Assembly (NCBI RefSeq): GCF_000760695.4
Contig: NZ_JHEG04000001.1
Location: 9,124,935 to 9,188,934, forward strand
DNA: 64,000 nucleotides
Reading direction: 5' to 3'
Source: Tolypothrix bouteillei VB521301
GTDB taxonomy: Bacteria; Cyanobacteriota; Cyanobacteriia; Cyanobacteriales; Nostocaceae
Shown here: piece by piece, positions 19,486 through 28,142 of the stretch
How positions within the stretch are numbered: position 1 is the stretch's first letter
How the letters are laid out: each line of letters starts with the position of its first letter
Made by a program: the position numbers and the translations under genes
The notes under the pieces: model-generated
Databases searched by the model: none
The model's input: the letters and a program-made list of their open reading frames with translations, nothing else
Told to the model about the DNA's origin: nothing

Positions 19486-19747
19486 GGTGAAACCAGTGCT
19501 GATAGCGTATAGTACGGGTATAGGTTGGCATCGCATAGCGTGTGGTTTGCACATAGGAGATACCCAAAAGGGTTCCACAGGCTATAGCAAGGGGAGATCC
19601 CAATTTGGAAAAAACACGTTTGCTATTGAAATCGGGTTTATACAAACGAAGCGATTAAAATCGCGTCTATACAAACAAAGTCCACCTACGTGGACTTTCT
19701 ATCAAGTCCGCGCAGGCCGTGAGGCCAGTCGTGTAGGCGGGTTTCCC
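19486..19747. repeat. Dispersed repeat with two 15-bp conserved blocks
   Basis: GGTGAAACCAGTGCT (19486-19500) and GTAGGCGGGTTTCCC (19733-19747) both recur exactly, in the same order but on the opposite strand, at 53407-53393 and 53371-53357. Between them lie GTCTATACAAACAAAGTCC and an inverted GTCCACCTACGTGGAC, similar in style to the repeat at 39471. It is non-coding. Confidence 0.6.
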
Positions 19748-19778
19748 GCGCTCTAGCAAGTTGCGTGGCAGAAGGCGC

Positions 19779-19805
19779 AAAAGCTTATATTATAAGCTTT
19801 TTTAT
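19779..19805 (+). terminator. Intrinsic terminator-like hairpin
   Basis: AAAAGCTTATA and TATAAGCTTTT form an almost uninterrupted inverted repeat followed by a T-run. No gene directly upstream on the plus strand is known, so it may end a non-coding transcript. Confidence 0.45.
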
Positions 19806-19846
19806 CCGTTCTTAATAGTTACTTATCGAATTGATGCTCTAAAAGA

Positions 19847-19882
19847 AAAAATTAGCCCTCAAATCAATTTTGGGCTAATTTT
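19847..19882. terminator. Hairpin with A- and T-rich flanks
   Basis: AAAATTAGCCC pairs with GGGCTAATTTT around a 14-base loop. Poly-A on the left and T on the right would let it terminate transcription in either direction. Confidence 0.45.
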
Positions 19883-19926
19883 AGGCATTTTAAACCATTG
19901 ATGAAAAAATTTTAAGTACTGTAGTG

Positions 19927-20011
19927 GTCTGTCCCATTAATTTTGATCGGCTGTCACCTGGGAACCAGGTGTGCGAAGTTTTGACAGCCTATCAAAACTT
20001 TTGCGACAGAC
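19927..20011. repeat. 85-base nested inverted repeat
   Basis: Four helices nest in order: GTCTGTC/GACAGAC (19927/20005), TTTTGAT/ATCAAAA (19941/19991), GGCTGTC/GACAGCC (19949/19983) and CACCTGG/CCAGGTG (19955/19965), with a GAA apex; the inner two share base 19955. All are perfect. It may be a miniature transposable element or a stable RNA. No coding frame fits. Confidence 0.6.
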
Positions 20012-20125
20012 AACTGGGAAATACCAACCAATAAGGCTGTTATGTTCCAGAGCAACTACCTACGTATATTTGAAAAATCAACTAGGATTCCTATAAGTGA
20101 CTTAAAACAATTCAGTTTATGTAAA

Positions 20126-20290
20126 TTAATCCCTTCTCGCAATCACCCAGATTGCATGAACAAGCCCAAGAATATAAAATCCAAAAATAGTAAGCAGCAA
20201 GTTTATCCAAAAATCTTTACCAATACCAACTTGTAGGAACACTCCAAGCGGCGGTAAAAAAACAGCACAAAGTATCCTAACTAAATCCAT
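20126..20290 (-). CDS. YqaE/Pmp3 family small membrane protein
   Basis: A 54-residue protein read from ATG 20290 with a strong AGGAGGG site 6 bases upstream. It begins MDLVRILCAVFLPPLGVFLQ, continues with VGIGKDFWINLLLTIFGF and ends LGLVHAIWVIARRD, which is the Pmp3/YqaE/UPF0057 pattern of two membrane helices joined by a short polar turn. Such proteolipids are stress-induced in plants, yeast and bacteria and affect membrane potential and ion balance. Confidence 0.9.
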   Translation of the reverse strand: MDLVRILCAVFLPPLGVFLQVGIGKDFWINLLLTIFGFYILGLVHAIWVIARRD

Positions 20291-20391
20291 TGCTCCCTCC
20301 TGTAAGTCTTAAAATGAGCAGGATTTGTATACTCATCAACAATAGCATTTATTTTTTAAAGCATCAGGTTAAGCTAGTGTGGTAAACCGTC

Positions 20392-20742
20392 CTAACCACC
20401 ACTGATCTTGGCTTTGTAACCAAGCTTAATTAAAAGCTCAAGAATTTTCTGCTTGTGGTCGCCTTGAATTTCCAGTTCATTTTCTTTTATAGTGCCACCC
20501 GTACCGCACTGGGTTTTTAACTGCTTGAGTAAAGCTTGTAAAGTTTCTTGATTTGTTTGAAAGCCAGTAATCACAGTCACGGTCTTACCTTTACGCCCAG
20601 CGCGAGTTGCTTGTACGCGCACATTTTGCTTTTCTGGTGGCAAGTCGGGGGTTGCTCTTTCAAAAGCAGCAGAGTTACCATTCCCAAACTCTTGGTACAC
20701 GAAGCGGTTTTCAGGGTTGTTACGATTTGATGATGAAGGCAT
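20392..20742 (-). CDS. SUI1/eIF1-family translation factor (YciH-like)
   Basis: From ATG 20742 the product has 116 residues and ends with the SUI1 fold: KGKTVTVITGFQ, then CGTGGTIKENELEIQGDHKQ and LGYKAKISGG. Bacterial SUI1 proteins (YciH) resemble eukaryotic eIF1 and are thought to influence start-site fidelity or to act under stress. It is divergent from trpB, with about 100 bases between the starts. Confidence 0.92.
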   Translation of the reverse strand: MPSSSNRNNPENRFVYQEFGNGNSAAFERATPDLPPEKQNVRVQATRAGRKGKTVTVITGFQTNQETLQALLKQLKTQCGTGGTIKENELEIQGDHKQKILELLIKLGYKAKISGG

Positions 20743-20845
20743 AAAGTTAACTTTGTAAAGAACCACTAACAGGCAATGAGTATTAAGAGAAACCGTATCG
20801 GCAGTCTTAGTATAATTGTGGTCGTTCCGTAATTCTAGCTTGTCC

Positions 20846-22087
20846 GTGACTACTACTCCCCTACCTTCGGGTTCTCAATCATCTACTCAACTTCCTGATG
20901 CACTAGGACGCTTTGGTCGCTTTGGTGGTAAGTATGTTCCTGAAACGTTGATGCCAGCTCTTTCTGAGTTGGAAGCAGCGTATCAGCAGTATCGCAATGA
21001 CCCTGCTTTTCAGGCAGAACTGCAACAGTTGCTGCAAGATTATGTAGGGCGTGCAACACCATTATATTTTGCCGAACGCCTTAGTACACATTACGCAAAA
21101 CCAGATGGCACTGGACCCCAAATTTATTTAAAGCGTGAGGATTTAAATCATACTGGTGCTCACAAAATTAATAACGCTTTGGGTCAGGTCTTGCTGGCAA
21201 AGCGTATGGGCAAACAGAGAATCATTGCAGAAACGGGTGCCGGACAACACGGAGTAGCAACGGCTACTGTTTGCGCTCGTTTTGGGTTGCAATGCGTTAT
21301 TTACATGGGCGTTCACGACATGGAACGTCAAGCTTTGAATGTTTTTAGAATGCGTTTGATGGGCGCAGAGGTTCGCCCGGTGTCAGCAGGAACTGGTACT
21401 TTAAAAGATGCCACTTCTGAAGCTATCCGCGATTGGGTCACAAATGTGGAAACAACCCACTACATTTTGGGTTCTGTTGCAGGTCCTCACCCATACCCCA
21501 TGATTGTACGCGATTTTCACAAAGTGATTGGACAGGAAACTCGCGCTCAAGCACTAGAAAAGTGGGGTGGTTTGCCCGATATTGCGATCGCTTGTGTGGG
21601 AGGTGGTTCCAATGCCATGGGTTTGTTCTATGAGTTTGTAGACGAACCTTCCGTGCGGTTAATTGGTGTAGAAGCTGCTGGAGAAGGAGTTAACACTGAC
21701 AAACACGCAGCAACCTTGACAAAAGGACGAATTGGTGTATTACACGGAGCTATGAGCTACCTTTTGCAAAGTGAAGATGGACAAGTGGTTGAAGCTCATT
21801 CAATTAGTGCTGGATTAGATTATCCGGGTGTCGGTCCGGAACACAGCTACCTGAAGGATATAGGGCGTGCTGAATATTACAGCGTGACTGACGAAGAAGC
21901 TTTGGCTGCTTTTCAAAGGCTTTCACGCTTGGAAGGAATTATTCCCGCTTTAGAAACAGCCCACGCTTTTGCTTATTTAGAAACCCTGTGTCCCCAACTT
22001 AGCGGAAGTCCCAAGATAGTTATTAACTCTTCCGGACGCGGGGATAAAGATGTACAAGCCGTAGCTAAGTACTTCAATCCCACATGA
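20846..22087 (+). CDS. trpB: Tryptophan synthase beta chain
   Basis: TrpB condenses indole with serine using pyridoxal phosphate. The GTG at 20846 gives 413 residues beginning VTTTPLPSG, as in other cyanobacterial TrpB proteins; a TTG at 20816 would add ten unlikely residues. The PLP lysine lies in [13 protein letters not shown] near residue 107, and the phosphate loop is [10 protein letters not shown]. The trpA gene is not adjacent, which is common in cyanobacteria. The TGA stop is shared with the first bases of an inserted repeat, so the last residues may be altered. Confidence 0.97.
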   Translation: MTTTPLPSGSQSSTQLPDALGRFGRFGGKYVPETLMPALSELEAAYQQYRNDPAFQAELQQLLQDYVGRATPLYFAERLSTHYAKPDGTGPQIYLKREDLNHTGAHKINNALGQVLLAKRMGKQRIIAETGAGQHGVATATVCARFGLQCVIYMGVHDMERQALNVFRMRLMGAEVRPVSAGTGTLKDATSEAIRDWVTNVETTHYILGSVAGPHPYPMIVRDFHKVIGQETRAQALEKWGGLPDIAIACVGGGSNAMGLFYEFVDEPSVRLIGVEAAGEGVNTDKHAATLTKGRIGVLHGAMSYLLQSEDGQVVEAHSISAGLDYPGVGPEHSYLKDIGRAEYYSVTDEEALAAFQRLSRLEGIIPALETAHAFAYLETLCPQLSGSPKIVINSSGRGDKDVQAVAKYFNPT

Positions 22088-22413
22088 GGATGTCCGAGAA
22101 GTATCAGATTTTCTGCACGATCGCCCCTAGGGAGTGTTTTCAAACTCTTATAGATTCCCCCATCTGCCCCCCAACCCCAGAGGAGACGCCTAGCCTCCCT
22201 TAAAAAGCTACGGTGGTATACAGATCTGTAGAAAAAATATGAAACAACCGGATAACAGGGAAAGTTGATTCCAATTCCCCCCTTTTTTAGGCTAGGGGGG
22301 ATCGAAACTGCCAGAATGCACTATATAAGACTTGTATACACCACCGTAGCCTTAAAAAGGGGGCTAAGATACTCAAAAGTCACCTAATTCATTAGGGGAT
22401 TTAGTGAGCCGTA
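22086..22413. mobile_element. Inverted-repeat element family, copy 2 (composite)
   Basis: It begins GAGGATGTCCGAGAAGT, matching the terminal repeat of copy 1, within the trpB stop codon. The block from 22115 (CCCCTAGGGAGTGTTTTC onwards) matches copy 3 from 40976. The segment 22262-22345 matches the reverse complement of 41029-41105, so this copy contains an internal inversion. AGCTACGGTGGTATAC and its complement flank that segment. The right boundary is approximate. Confidence 0.55.
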
Positions 22414-22681
22414 GCACGTCTTTACATTTTTTAATTTATTAAGATGGTTTTTTGTCAACAATTAATCCACAGCAATCCTAAGTTTTTTTTAAAAATCAAA
22501 TCGAGATTTTAGCTGTGTTTGTTTTAAAAATTAACTTGAATTATATTAAGCGGCTCTTGACGAAGCTTTTGGAATATGTAAATATTTCCTAACTTGCTGG
22601 TTACCATAAACCATACTGGTATCTCAAGAAACAAAAAATCAGGGATTGTGTCTCTTAAACTTATACGTTATTTAACACTCC
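22414..22681. other. AT-rich promoter region
   Basis: No gene or repeat was recognised. It precedes the CAP-domain gene and probably holds its promoter. Confidence 0.4.
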
Positions 22682-23227
22682 ATGTTTCGACAAACTGCTT
22701 TTGGCATTGCTTTAAGTATGCTTGTCCTTGCCAGTGGATTACCAACGAGTTTACTAGCGGGTTACTCTTCCAAACAAAAAGCAACCCAAAGTAAATCGGT
22801 ATCAATTCCATCAAGCCAGGTTAAATCATTCTCTACCTTTAAAACAACTGATTTGGAAAAATCAGTTTTTGACCAAATTAATCGGTACCGGGTTTCTAAG
22901 GGTTTGCGAAAGCTGACTTTAAATCCAAGAATTACTCGACAAGCTAGGATTCACAGTCAAAATATGGCTAGACGCAAAGCCCCATTCAGTCACCAAGGGT
23001 TTAGAAGAAGAGTTGATGCTATTCCCCTTCGCTACAGAAGCGCATCAGAAAATCTCGCTTTTAACCAAGGCTACAACGATCCGGTTAAGGAAGCTGTGAC
23101 AAGTTGGCTGAAAAGCCCCGCACATCTAAAGAATATTAAGGGGAATTACAATCTGACGGGTATTGGTGTCGCTACTAACAGCGATGGTGAAGTGTACCTG
23201 ACACAGATTTTTATTCGCATGAGATAA
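22682..23227 (+). CDS. Secreted CAP (SCP/PR-1) domain protein
   Basis: A 181-residue protein with an N-terminal signal segment (MFRQTAFGIALSMLVLASGL) and a Ser/Lys-rich linker. The CAP domain follows from about residue 55: FDQINRYRVSKGLRKLTLNP, RIHSQNMA, then SENLAFNQGY, SWLKSPAHLKNI and TGIGVA. Bacterial CAP proteins are exported and of mostly unknown activity. The conserved His and Glu residues of the CAP cavity are present. Confidence 0.9.
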   Translation: MFRQTAFGIALSMLVLASGLPTSLLAGYSSKQKATQSKSVSIPSSQVKSFSTFKTTDLEKSVFDQINRYRVSKGLRKLTLNPRITRQARIHSQNMARRKAPFSHQGFRRRVDAIPLRYRSASENLAFNQGYNDPVKEAVTSWLKSPAHLKNIKGNYNLTGIGVATNSDGEVYLTQIFIRMR

Positions 23228-23236
23228 ATTAAAATT

Positions 23237-23303
23237 GCTAACGGCTAATGGTTAATTGCTAATGGTCAAAACTCTCTTAACTATTAGCTATTAGCCATTA
23301 GAT
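23237..23303. repeat. Intergenic CTAATGG-type inverted repeat
   Basis: GCTAATGG units are followed by TATTAGCTATTAGCCATTAG, giving a hairpin with stem CTAATGG/CCATTAG after the CAP gene. The same CTAATGG/TAGCTATTAG style recurs at 53307-53435. Confidence 0.5.
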
Positions 23304-23336
23304 AATATAGATGTCTAACCTAACTGCTGATAATTC

Positions 23337-23960
23337 ATGGAAGATTTTCAGGTTTGCGATCGCGACCTCACTGACGCTACTTTATCCCATTATCTACAAA
23401 ACGATGAAATTGCTGTAGATACCGAAACGATGGGGTTACTTCCACAACGCGATCGCTTATGTCTTGTCCAATTATGCAACAAAGATGGTAGAGTGACTGC
23501 AATCCGTATTGCTAAGGGACAAACAGAGGCTCCTAACTTAAAAAAGCTGTTGGAAGCGACAAACGTCCTTAAAATATTTCACTTTGCACGTTTCGATCTG
23601 GCGACGATACGTTATAGCTTAGGCATTTATATCCAACCCGTTTTTTGTACTAAGATAGCCAGTAAGTTAGCACGTACTTATACCCAACGTCACGGGCTGA
23701 AGGATTTGGTGCAAGAGTTGGAAAAAGTAGAATTAGACAAAAGCTCTCAAAGTTCTGATTGGGGAAATGCTGCCAATCTATCAGAAGCACAACTGAATTA
23801 TGCTGCTAATGATGTACGTTATTTAATAGGTGCGCGGCAAAAACTCGTCGATATGCTCAAACGTGAAGAACGGTATGCAATCGCCCTAGAATGTTTTGAG
23901 TGTTTGCCAACTATAGTTTCTTTAGATTTACTGCAATTTAAGGATGTGTTTGAACATTAG
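23337..23960 (+). CDS. RNase D-like 3'-5' exonuclease (DEDD family)
   Basis: A 207-residue DEDD exonuclease. Exo I is DTETMGL with Asp21 and Glu23; Exo II lies in IFHFARFDLATIRY; Exo III is LNYAANDVRYLIGAR with the last Asp near 158. It lacks the HRDC domain of full RNase D, as is usual for the short cyanobacterial enzymes, so trimming of structured RNA 3' ends is the likely role. Confidence 0.9.
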   Translation: MEDFQVCDRDLTDATLSHYLQNDEIAVDTETMGLLPQRDRLCLVQLCNKDGRVTAIRIAKGQTEAPNLKKLLEATNVLKIFHFARFDLATIRYSLGIYIQPVFCTKIASKLARTYTQRHGLKDLVQELEKVELDKSSQSSDWGNAANLSEAQLNYAANDVRYLIGARQKLVDMLKREERYAIALECFECLPTIVSLDLLQFKDVFEH

Positions 23961-23972
23961 GGTGTTGTTACA

Positions 23973-23993
23973 GTGACCAGGGTTACTGGTCAC
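23973..23993. terminator. Hairpin between convergent genes
   Basis: GTGACCAG and CTGGTCAC are perfectly complementary around GGTTA. The hairpin lies between the exonuclease stop and the rhodanese stop and could serve both. Confidence 0.5.
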
Positions 23994-24001
23994 CGTTAGG
24001 A

Positions 24002-24451
24002 CTACCCTTTTTGCTGGGTTTCTGCGTGATTCTTCAAACGATCTACAACGTTATAGTCATCTGCACCAGCAGGTGTTCTGGATTCGATAATTCCTTCAGT
24101 AGGACCTCCAACTGCTTTCCATGCAGCCAAACCGCCTTTGAGTTCAGATACGTGTACAAAACCAGCGCTTCTTAATTGTTGTGCCGCTTGAGCAGTCTGT
24201 TCGTCACTTTCACCGTAAACGTAGATATCACGGCTTTTTGCTATGGATTCTGCACGGTCTACCAACTCGTTTTGAGGGAAGGGCATCGCACCCATGATGT
24301 GACCTTGGTTGAAGGCGTTGCGATCGCGCACATCTAAAATTGTGAAAGCAGGTTCGCCCCATTCCAAACGAGACTTGAGAACATGAACATCAGACTGTGA
24401 GTCAATGGGGGGCTGTTGTGGAATGATGTTGTCTACTAGTTTGTTAGTCAT
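24002..24451 (-). CDS. Rhodanese-fold protein lacking the catalytic Cys
   Basis: A 149-residue single-domain rhodanese fold: ILDVRDRNAFNQGHIMGAMP, then YVYGESDEQTAQAAQQLRSAG and VSELKGGLAAWKAVGG. The active-site loop, normally starting with Cys (CxxGxR), here reads GESDEQT, so sulfurtransferase chemistry is not expected. Such members usually bind or sense rather than catalyse. GAGGATACTC lies before the ATG. Confidence 0.85.
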   Translation of the reverse strand: MTNKLVDNIIPQQPPIDSQSDVHVLKSRLEWGEPAFTILDVRDRNAFNQGHIMGAMPFPQNELVDRAESIAKSRDIYVYGESDEQTAQAAQQLRSAGFVHVSELKGGLAAWKAVGGPTEGIIESRTPAGADDYNVVDRLKNHAETQQKG

Positions 24452-25138
24452 GAGTATCCTCTGTAACGTATTAGACTACCTTGCAAAAGACTTTAGGCGT
24501 AAGTTGACAAAAGAAGTTGCAAGAATTTTATGCACTGCAAGAAATGTATCTAACAAAATGGCGTGGATTGCTCTTTCTGGAGAATGAAAATTCTGAATTT
24601 ATGCCTAATGGTAGACCTGCTATTAACAATGACCCCTAACCTGTGACCAGTTAATATTCTTGGTTAAAAGCAGGATATTTAAATAATCAATCGATTTCTT
24701 TTTCTATAAGTAATGCTGCAAGTACAACATAATGCAAATACTTCCTTTCTGTCCTAAAATGACCAGTGCTACTACGTCTTTTGGTTATCTTCTGGAGATT
24801 CGGAAGCGGTCAAAAAAATTTACTGTTTCAATCCGGAAATTGTTCAAAATTATAAAATATAGACTTGACTTTAGAATTGGAAAATTAGATAGGCTGAAGA
24901 ACAATTGTTTGAATTTATCTTCTGCATATAAATAATATTTTTGCAAGTCCATGTCATTAAAATTATTAAAACACCAAATTAATCAAATTTAACTTCGTCT
25001 GTCTCAAAGAAGATTTACTTAAGTAATGCATTTTTAACTTAATTTTATATACACTGCCCAACTCCAATTTTCTTTATCAAAAAAGATAAAGTATTCGGTT
25101 ATACTCAAGCAAAAGACTAGCCGAATAATAGACGTTGT
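24452..25138. other. Intergenic region, no gene seen
   Basis: About 690 bases, increasingly AT-rich towards the next gene. A 67-codon frame at 24732-24935 has no recognisable features. The region probably holds divergent promoters. Confidence 0.45.
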
Positions 25139-27409
25139 ATGAAGGATGCTAACCGCCGTAAGTTTTTGCTGGGAACACTTTCAGGAGTTGTTGGCGGTAT
25201 CGTGGGAATCTTGAATCGGGGCAGGCAGACAATGGCTTCGCCTGTAAAGCCTTCAGAAGAAACAGCAGTGTCATTCAGACAACCGATCGCATTGGCTAAT
25301 GGTATCTCACTAGAACTAGTCACGCATAATGATGAATTTCTTGGTATTGGTCAAATCAAGGCTGAAAATGTCTTATTGCGAAGTGGAAGAAGACCAATGT
25401 TCGTTGAAATTTGTAATCCTAGCGCAGTAAGTCTTTACAATTATACGATTGCACAACAAAATATTACAAATAATTTAGTTCAGCTAAAATTCTCCATGCA
25501 TTACCGTGAAGGTGGTCTGATGGAGTGGATGCTCCATACTGTTCGGAACCGCTACAACACATCCGATTGGGCTGCTGAACCACAAAAAGCCACTGATACT
25601 GCTTTATGGTTAGAAATTCGTCCGGTTACACGTAACATAGGCGATCGCAAATACACAGGCTTGAGTTATCAATATCGCTACCAAAGCCAAAGCATTCCTA
25701 TTTACAAAATACTCGATCGAGCTACTTGGGAACTGGATGGTCGTGCAGTAGGTAATGAGTTTTGGATGCGTAACTCTTTTGCACCTTCTATTGCGTCCAT
25801 TCATTCAGTAGAAGAATTTTACTCTACTGAATGGTATCTGCCTTCTGCTAAAAATCCCAGTGTCTTTCAATTTGTACCACTGCAAACAGCTTTACAAGGC
25901 TTTACCTTTACATCAGGACCATCCGGTACGTTAGTCACTTGGGCAACGAAAGCCAGTCATATCCGTTCGCTATTTGAAAAACCGCGTGGTATTGATGAAA
26001 TTATACACTGGCACCAACACTGTAGCGATCTGGGTCAAGAATTAGTTACCTCACCGATGGAGGTGTTGTGGTCCCCAGGCAAACTGGATCGCGTTGAGCA
26101 AACCAATGCCTATGAAGCAGTAAGAGAACTAGTACACGAAACACTGCACGCTGACATAGGTATGCGTCGCGAACGAATAACAACTTACGCGCTGATCGAA
26201 CAATGGGATAATGCCAATTTAAAACGTTATACCGAAGTGGCACTGCCAAAACTACTAGCCAGTGGTGTCAAAATGGTTGCTTTAGCAAACCATTTCCAAA
26301 ATAATATGAATACCTTTGGGGTCGGGAATATGGCATGCACGATTGACCTGAAGGTTGCAGATTCAGTTGGTGAAGAAAATTTGCGGAATTTTTGTAATAA
26401 AACAAAAGCTGGTGGTGCCATAGTTCAGATGTGGGGTAATACAGCTTTATCCACTTTTGGTCTCAAACAATGGGATCGCAATGGTGTAAAAAATCGTCTT
26501 GATTATTTACCGAAAGAAGGATCGATAATGGAAGCCATAGAGCGATCGCAAGATCCTTTTGTTCGCAATCCGTCCAATGCTATTGAAGCCGATCACTACA
26601 CGCCAGTTTTCGCCGTACTCAATTTACGAGATCCAGTTATACGAGAATACTGGCTTAAGCGTTGGAAGCAAGCACATGATGAAATAGGGCTTGAAGCTAT
26701 TTTCTTAGATAGTTCAACCAATCTCTCTAGCGATAAATTCCACTTTATCCAACTTGCAGATAGTAGTGCCAGAGAGCCAGCTACAAACAACAATCAGCAA
26801 CTATTTACCCAACGTCCTGCAAAAGAACCAGCTGCAGCCATTCTTTCACAGTACCATGCCCACTTAAAATTGATGGCAGAAATGCAAAAAATTGGCTACC
26901 GCTACTGTGGAGAAGACATTGGAGTATTCGGAATCCATCGCACGGGTCCAAATCTTCTCGCCAAGCTGAATTATTTGCCCTTATGGATGGATTGTCTGAC
27001 TGACTTCGATACCCTAACTTTACAGAAAGCAGGAGTCGATCCCGATGACACTTTTTTCCGTGGTTTGGCTTACCGAATGATGTGGTATGTATTTTGGGAT
27101 ATCAAAACCGAGCAAATCAGCTTTAACTATGGCAGCGTGCGTGGTGATTTCGATAAACCGAACACTTGGCATATTTCACTATTTAAAGTATTTAATAAAG
27201 TTAACGACTTAATGATTAACCGCGAGATTCTACTACGTGAGAATGGTGTTGTGTACCGTACTACAGGACAGCAAATTCTTTGGGCTTTCCAAAATTTTGA
27301 TTTTCAACTTCCTAGTAGTTCAGTAGTGCGTGATGAAACTACAAGTAAAAGTTGGCAAACCCGTCGTCTACAAGCTATTAAACACCACGTTTATTCCATA
27401 AAAACCTAG
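25139..27409 (+). CDS. Tat-exported protein, possibly glycosidase-like
   Basis: A 756-residue protein I do not recognise with confidence. The N-terminus has a twin-arginine motif NRRKFLLG (residues 5-12) followed by a Gly/Ile-rich segment, so export of the folded protein is expected. The first 330 residues look beta-rich. The middle, from about 340, has alternating strands and helices with YALIEQWDNANLKRYTEVAL, KMVALANHF and GLEAIFLDSS (Asp near 522), a TIM-barrel-like texture reminiscent of alpha-galactosidase-type hydrolases. EDIGVFG follows. This comparison is inference. The gene stands alone and ends in a hairpin. Confidence 0.6.
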   Translation: MKDANRRKFLLGTLSGVVGGIVGILNRGRQTMASPVKPSEETAVSFRQPIALANGISLELVTHNDEFLGIGQIKAENVLLRSGRRPMFVEICNPSAVSLYNYTIAQQNITNNLVQLKFSMHYREGGLMEWMLHTVRNRYNTSDWAAEPQKATDTALWLEIRPVTRNIGDRKYTGLSYQYRYQSQSIPIYKILDRATWELDGRAVGNEFWMRNSFAPSIASIHSVEEFYSTEWYLPSAKNPSVFQFVPLQTALQGFTFTSGPSGTLVTWATKASHIRSLFEKPRGIDEIIHWHQHCSDLGQELVTSPMEVLWSPGKLDRVEQTNAYEAVRELVHETLHADIGMRRERITTYALIEQWDNANLKRYTEVALPKLLASGVKMVALANHFQNNMNTFGVGNMACTIDLKVADSVGEENLRNFCNKTKAGGAIVQMWGNTALSTFGLKQWDRNGVKNRLDYLPKEGSIMEAIERSQDPFVRNPSNAIEADHYTPVFAVLNLRDPVIREYWLKRWKQAHDEIGLEAIFLDSSTNLSSDKFHFIQLADSSAREPATNNNQQLFTQRPAKEPAAAILSQYHAHLKLMAEMQKIGYRYCGEDIGVFGIHRTGPNLLAKLNYLPLWMDCLTDFDTLTLQKAGVDPDDTFFRGLAYRMMWYVFWDIKTEQISFNYGSVRGDFDKPNTWHISLFKVFNKVNDLMINREILLRENGVVYRTTGQQILWAFQNFDFQLPSSSVVRDETTSKSWQTRRLQAIKHHVYSIKT

Positions 27410-27414
27410 CGATA

Positions 27415-27443
27415 CCCCGACAACACCGTAAGATGAGTCGGGG
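27415..27443 (+). terminator. Hairpin after the Tat-exported protein gene
   Basis: CCCCGAC (27415-27421) pairs with GTCGGGG (27437-27443), just after the stop codon and before the convergent next gene. The T-run is weak. Confidence 0.5.
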
Positions 27444-27463
27444 ATAACATTAATTGATATTAA

Positions 27464-27994
27464 CTAAGCAGCCAGAACAAAATCAACTTCATCAGTGCCA
27501 CCAGTTTCTGATTGCCCTGACGTCAGTTGTTGACCGTTAACTTCAACGGCAAAAGGTGTACCACCCAGATTGAGATTGTAGTCTGTTTTGTCATTGGTAT
27601 ACCCAACACTAGCAATCATTTTGCGATTTTGGTCTACATAAGCAAAAGCCAACATCTGATTTTTGTTTTGCTTGTTGTCACGCGCCCAAATCACCATGTA
27701 TTGTTGGCCCTGATAATCAAATACTTTTGGTGGACGAGTGGGAACATAACGACCGGGATCGCCAAAACTTTTGTCTAGAAAATCTTGAACCGAACTTGGT
27801 TCAACTGTCGCATAAGCAACTTCTTCTGGAGAGGTTGGTTCGGCATCAGCTTCATCACCACCTCGCGTCCCAACAACTTCTTCTTGCCCCCGATTCTTGA
27901 AATAATCAACGGCTGCTTTGGTTCCAATAGCACCAACTGCTGCAACTCCAGCACCAATTAGTACGTTACGAAGGAGGTTACTTCTGTTACTCAT
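27464..27994 (-). CDS. Membrane-anchored hypothetical protein
   Basis: A 176-residue protein of unknown function. A Gly/Ala hydrophobic segment (NVLIGAGVAAVGAIGTKAAV, about residues 10-29) should anchor or export it. An acidic Glu/Asp/Ala-rich linker follows, then a compact domain from about 65 with DFLDKSFGDPGRY and GQQYMVIWARDNKQ and a beta-rich end. There are no catalytic motifs. GGGGCAAC precedes the ATG. Convergent with the Tat-exported protein gene. Confidence 0.65.
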   Translation of the reverse strand: MSNRSNLLRNVLIGAGVAAVGAIGTKAAVDYFKNRGQEEVVGTRGGDEADAEPTSPEEVAYATVEPSSVQDFLDKSFGDPGRYVPTRPPKVFDYQGQQYMVIWARDNKQNKNQMLAFAYVDQNRKMIASVGYTNDKTDYNLNLGGTPFAVEVNGQQLTSGQSETGGTDEVDFVLAA

Positions 27995-28142
27995 CGTTGC
28001 CCCTTTTGGCTAGAAGACACCGTGGACAATCGTATCATTACTGGTTCTCATTGCTATAGTTATTCAATTTTTTCTAGGAATTGGAGATTAGTACTTCTCC
28101 CTTGTCCCCCTTGTCTCCCCCCTCTCCCTTGTCCCGGTGTTC

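Larger units (their letters stand above)
17806..20125. other. 2.3-kb region without convincing genes
   Basis: All six frames are heavily interrupted. The codon-like texture of parts of 18.3-18.8 kb might reflect decayed coding DNA, but nothing is recognisable. The region holds dispersed repeat blocks near 19486-19747 and strong hairpins at 19779, 19847 and 19927, listed separately. A 29-codon frame at 18708-18797 with AAGGAAT upstream is too short to judge. Confidence 0.5.

Noticed and set aside
20042..20236. A 64-codon plus-strand frame opposite the small membrane protein.
   Set aside because: The minus strand encodes a convincing Pmp3/YqaE protein with a strong ribosome site, so this is its shadow.
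24732..24935. A 67-codon plus-strand frame rich in Lys and Ile.
   Set aside because: Composition follows the AT-rich background; no conserved motif or ribosome site.
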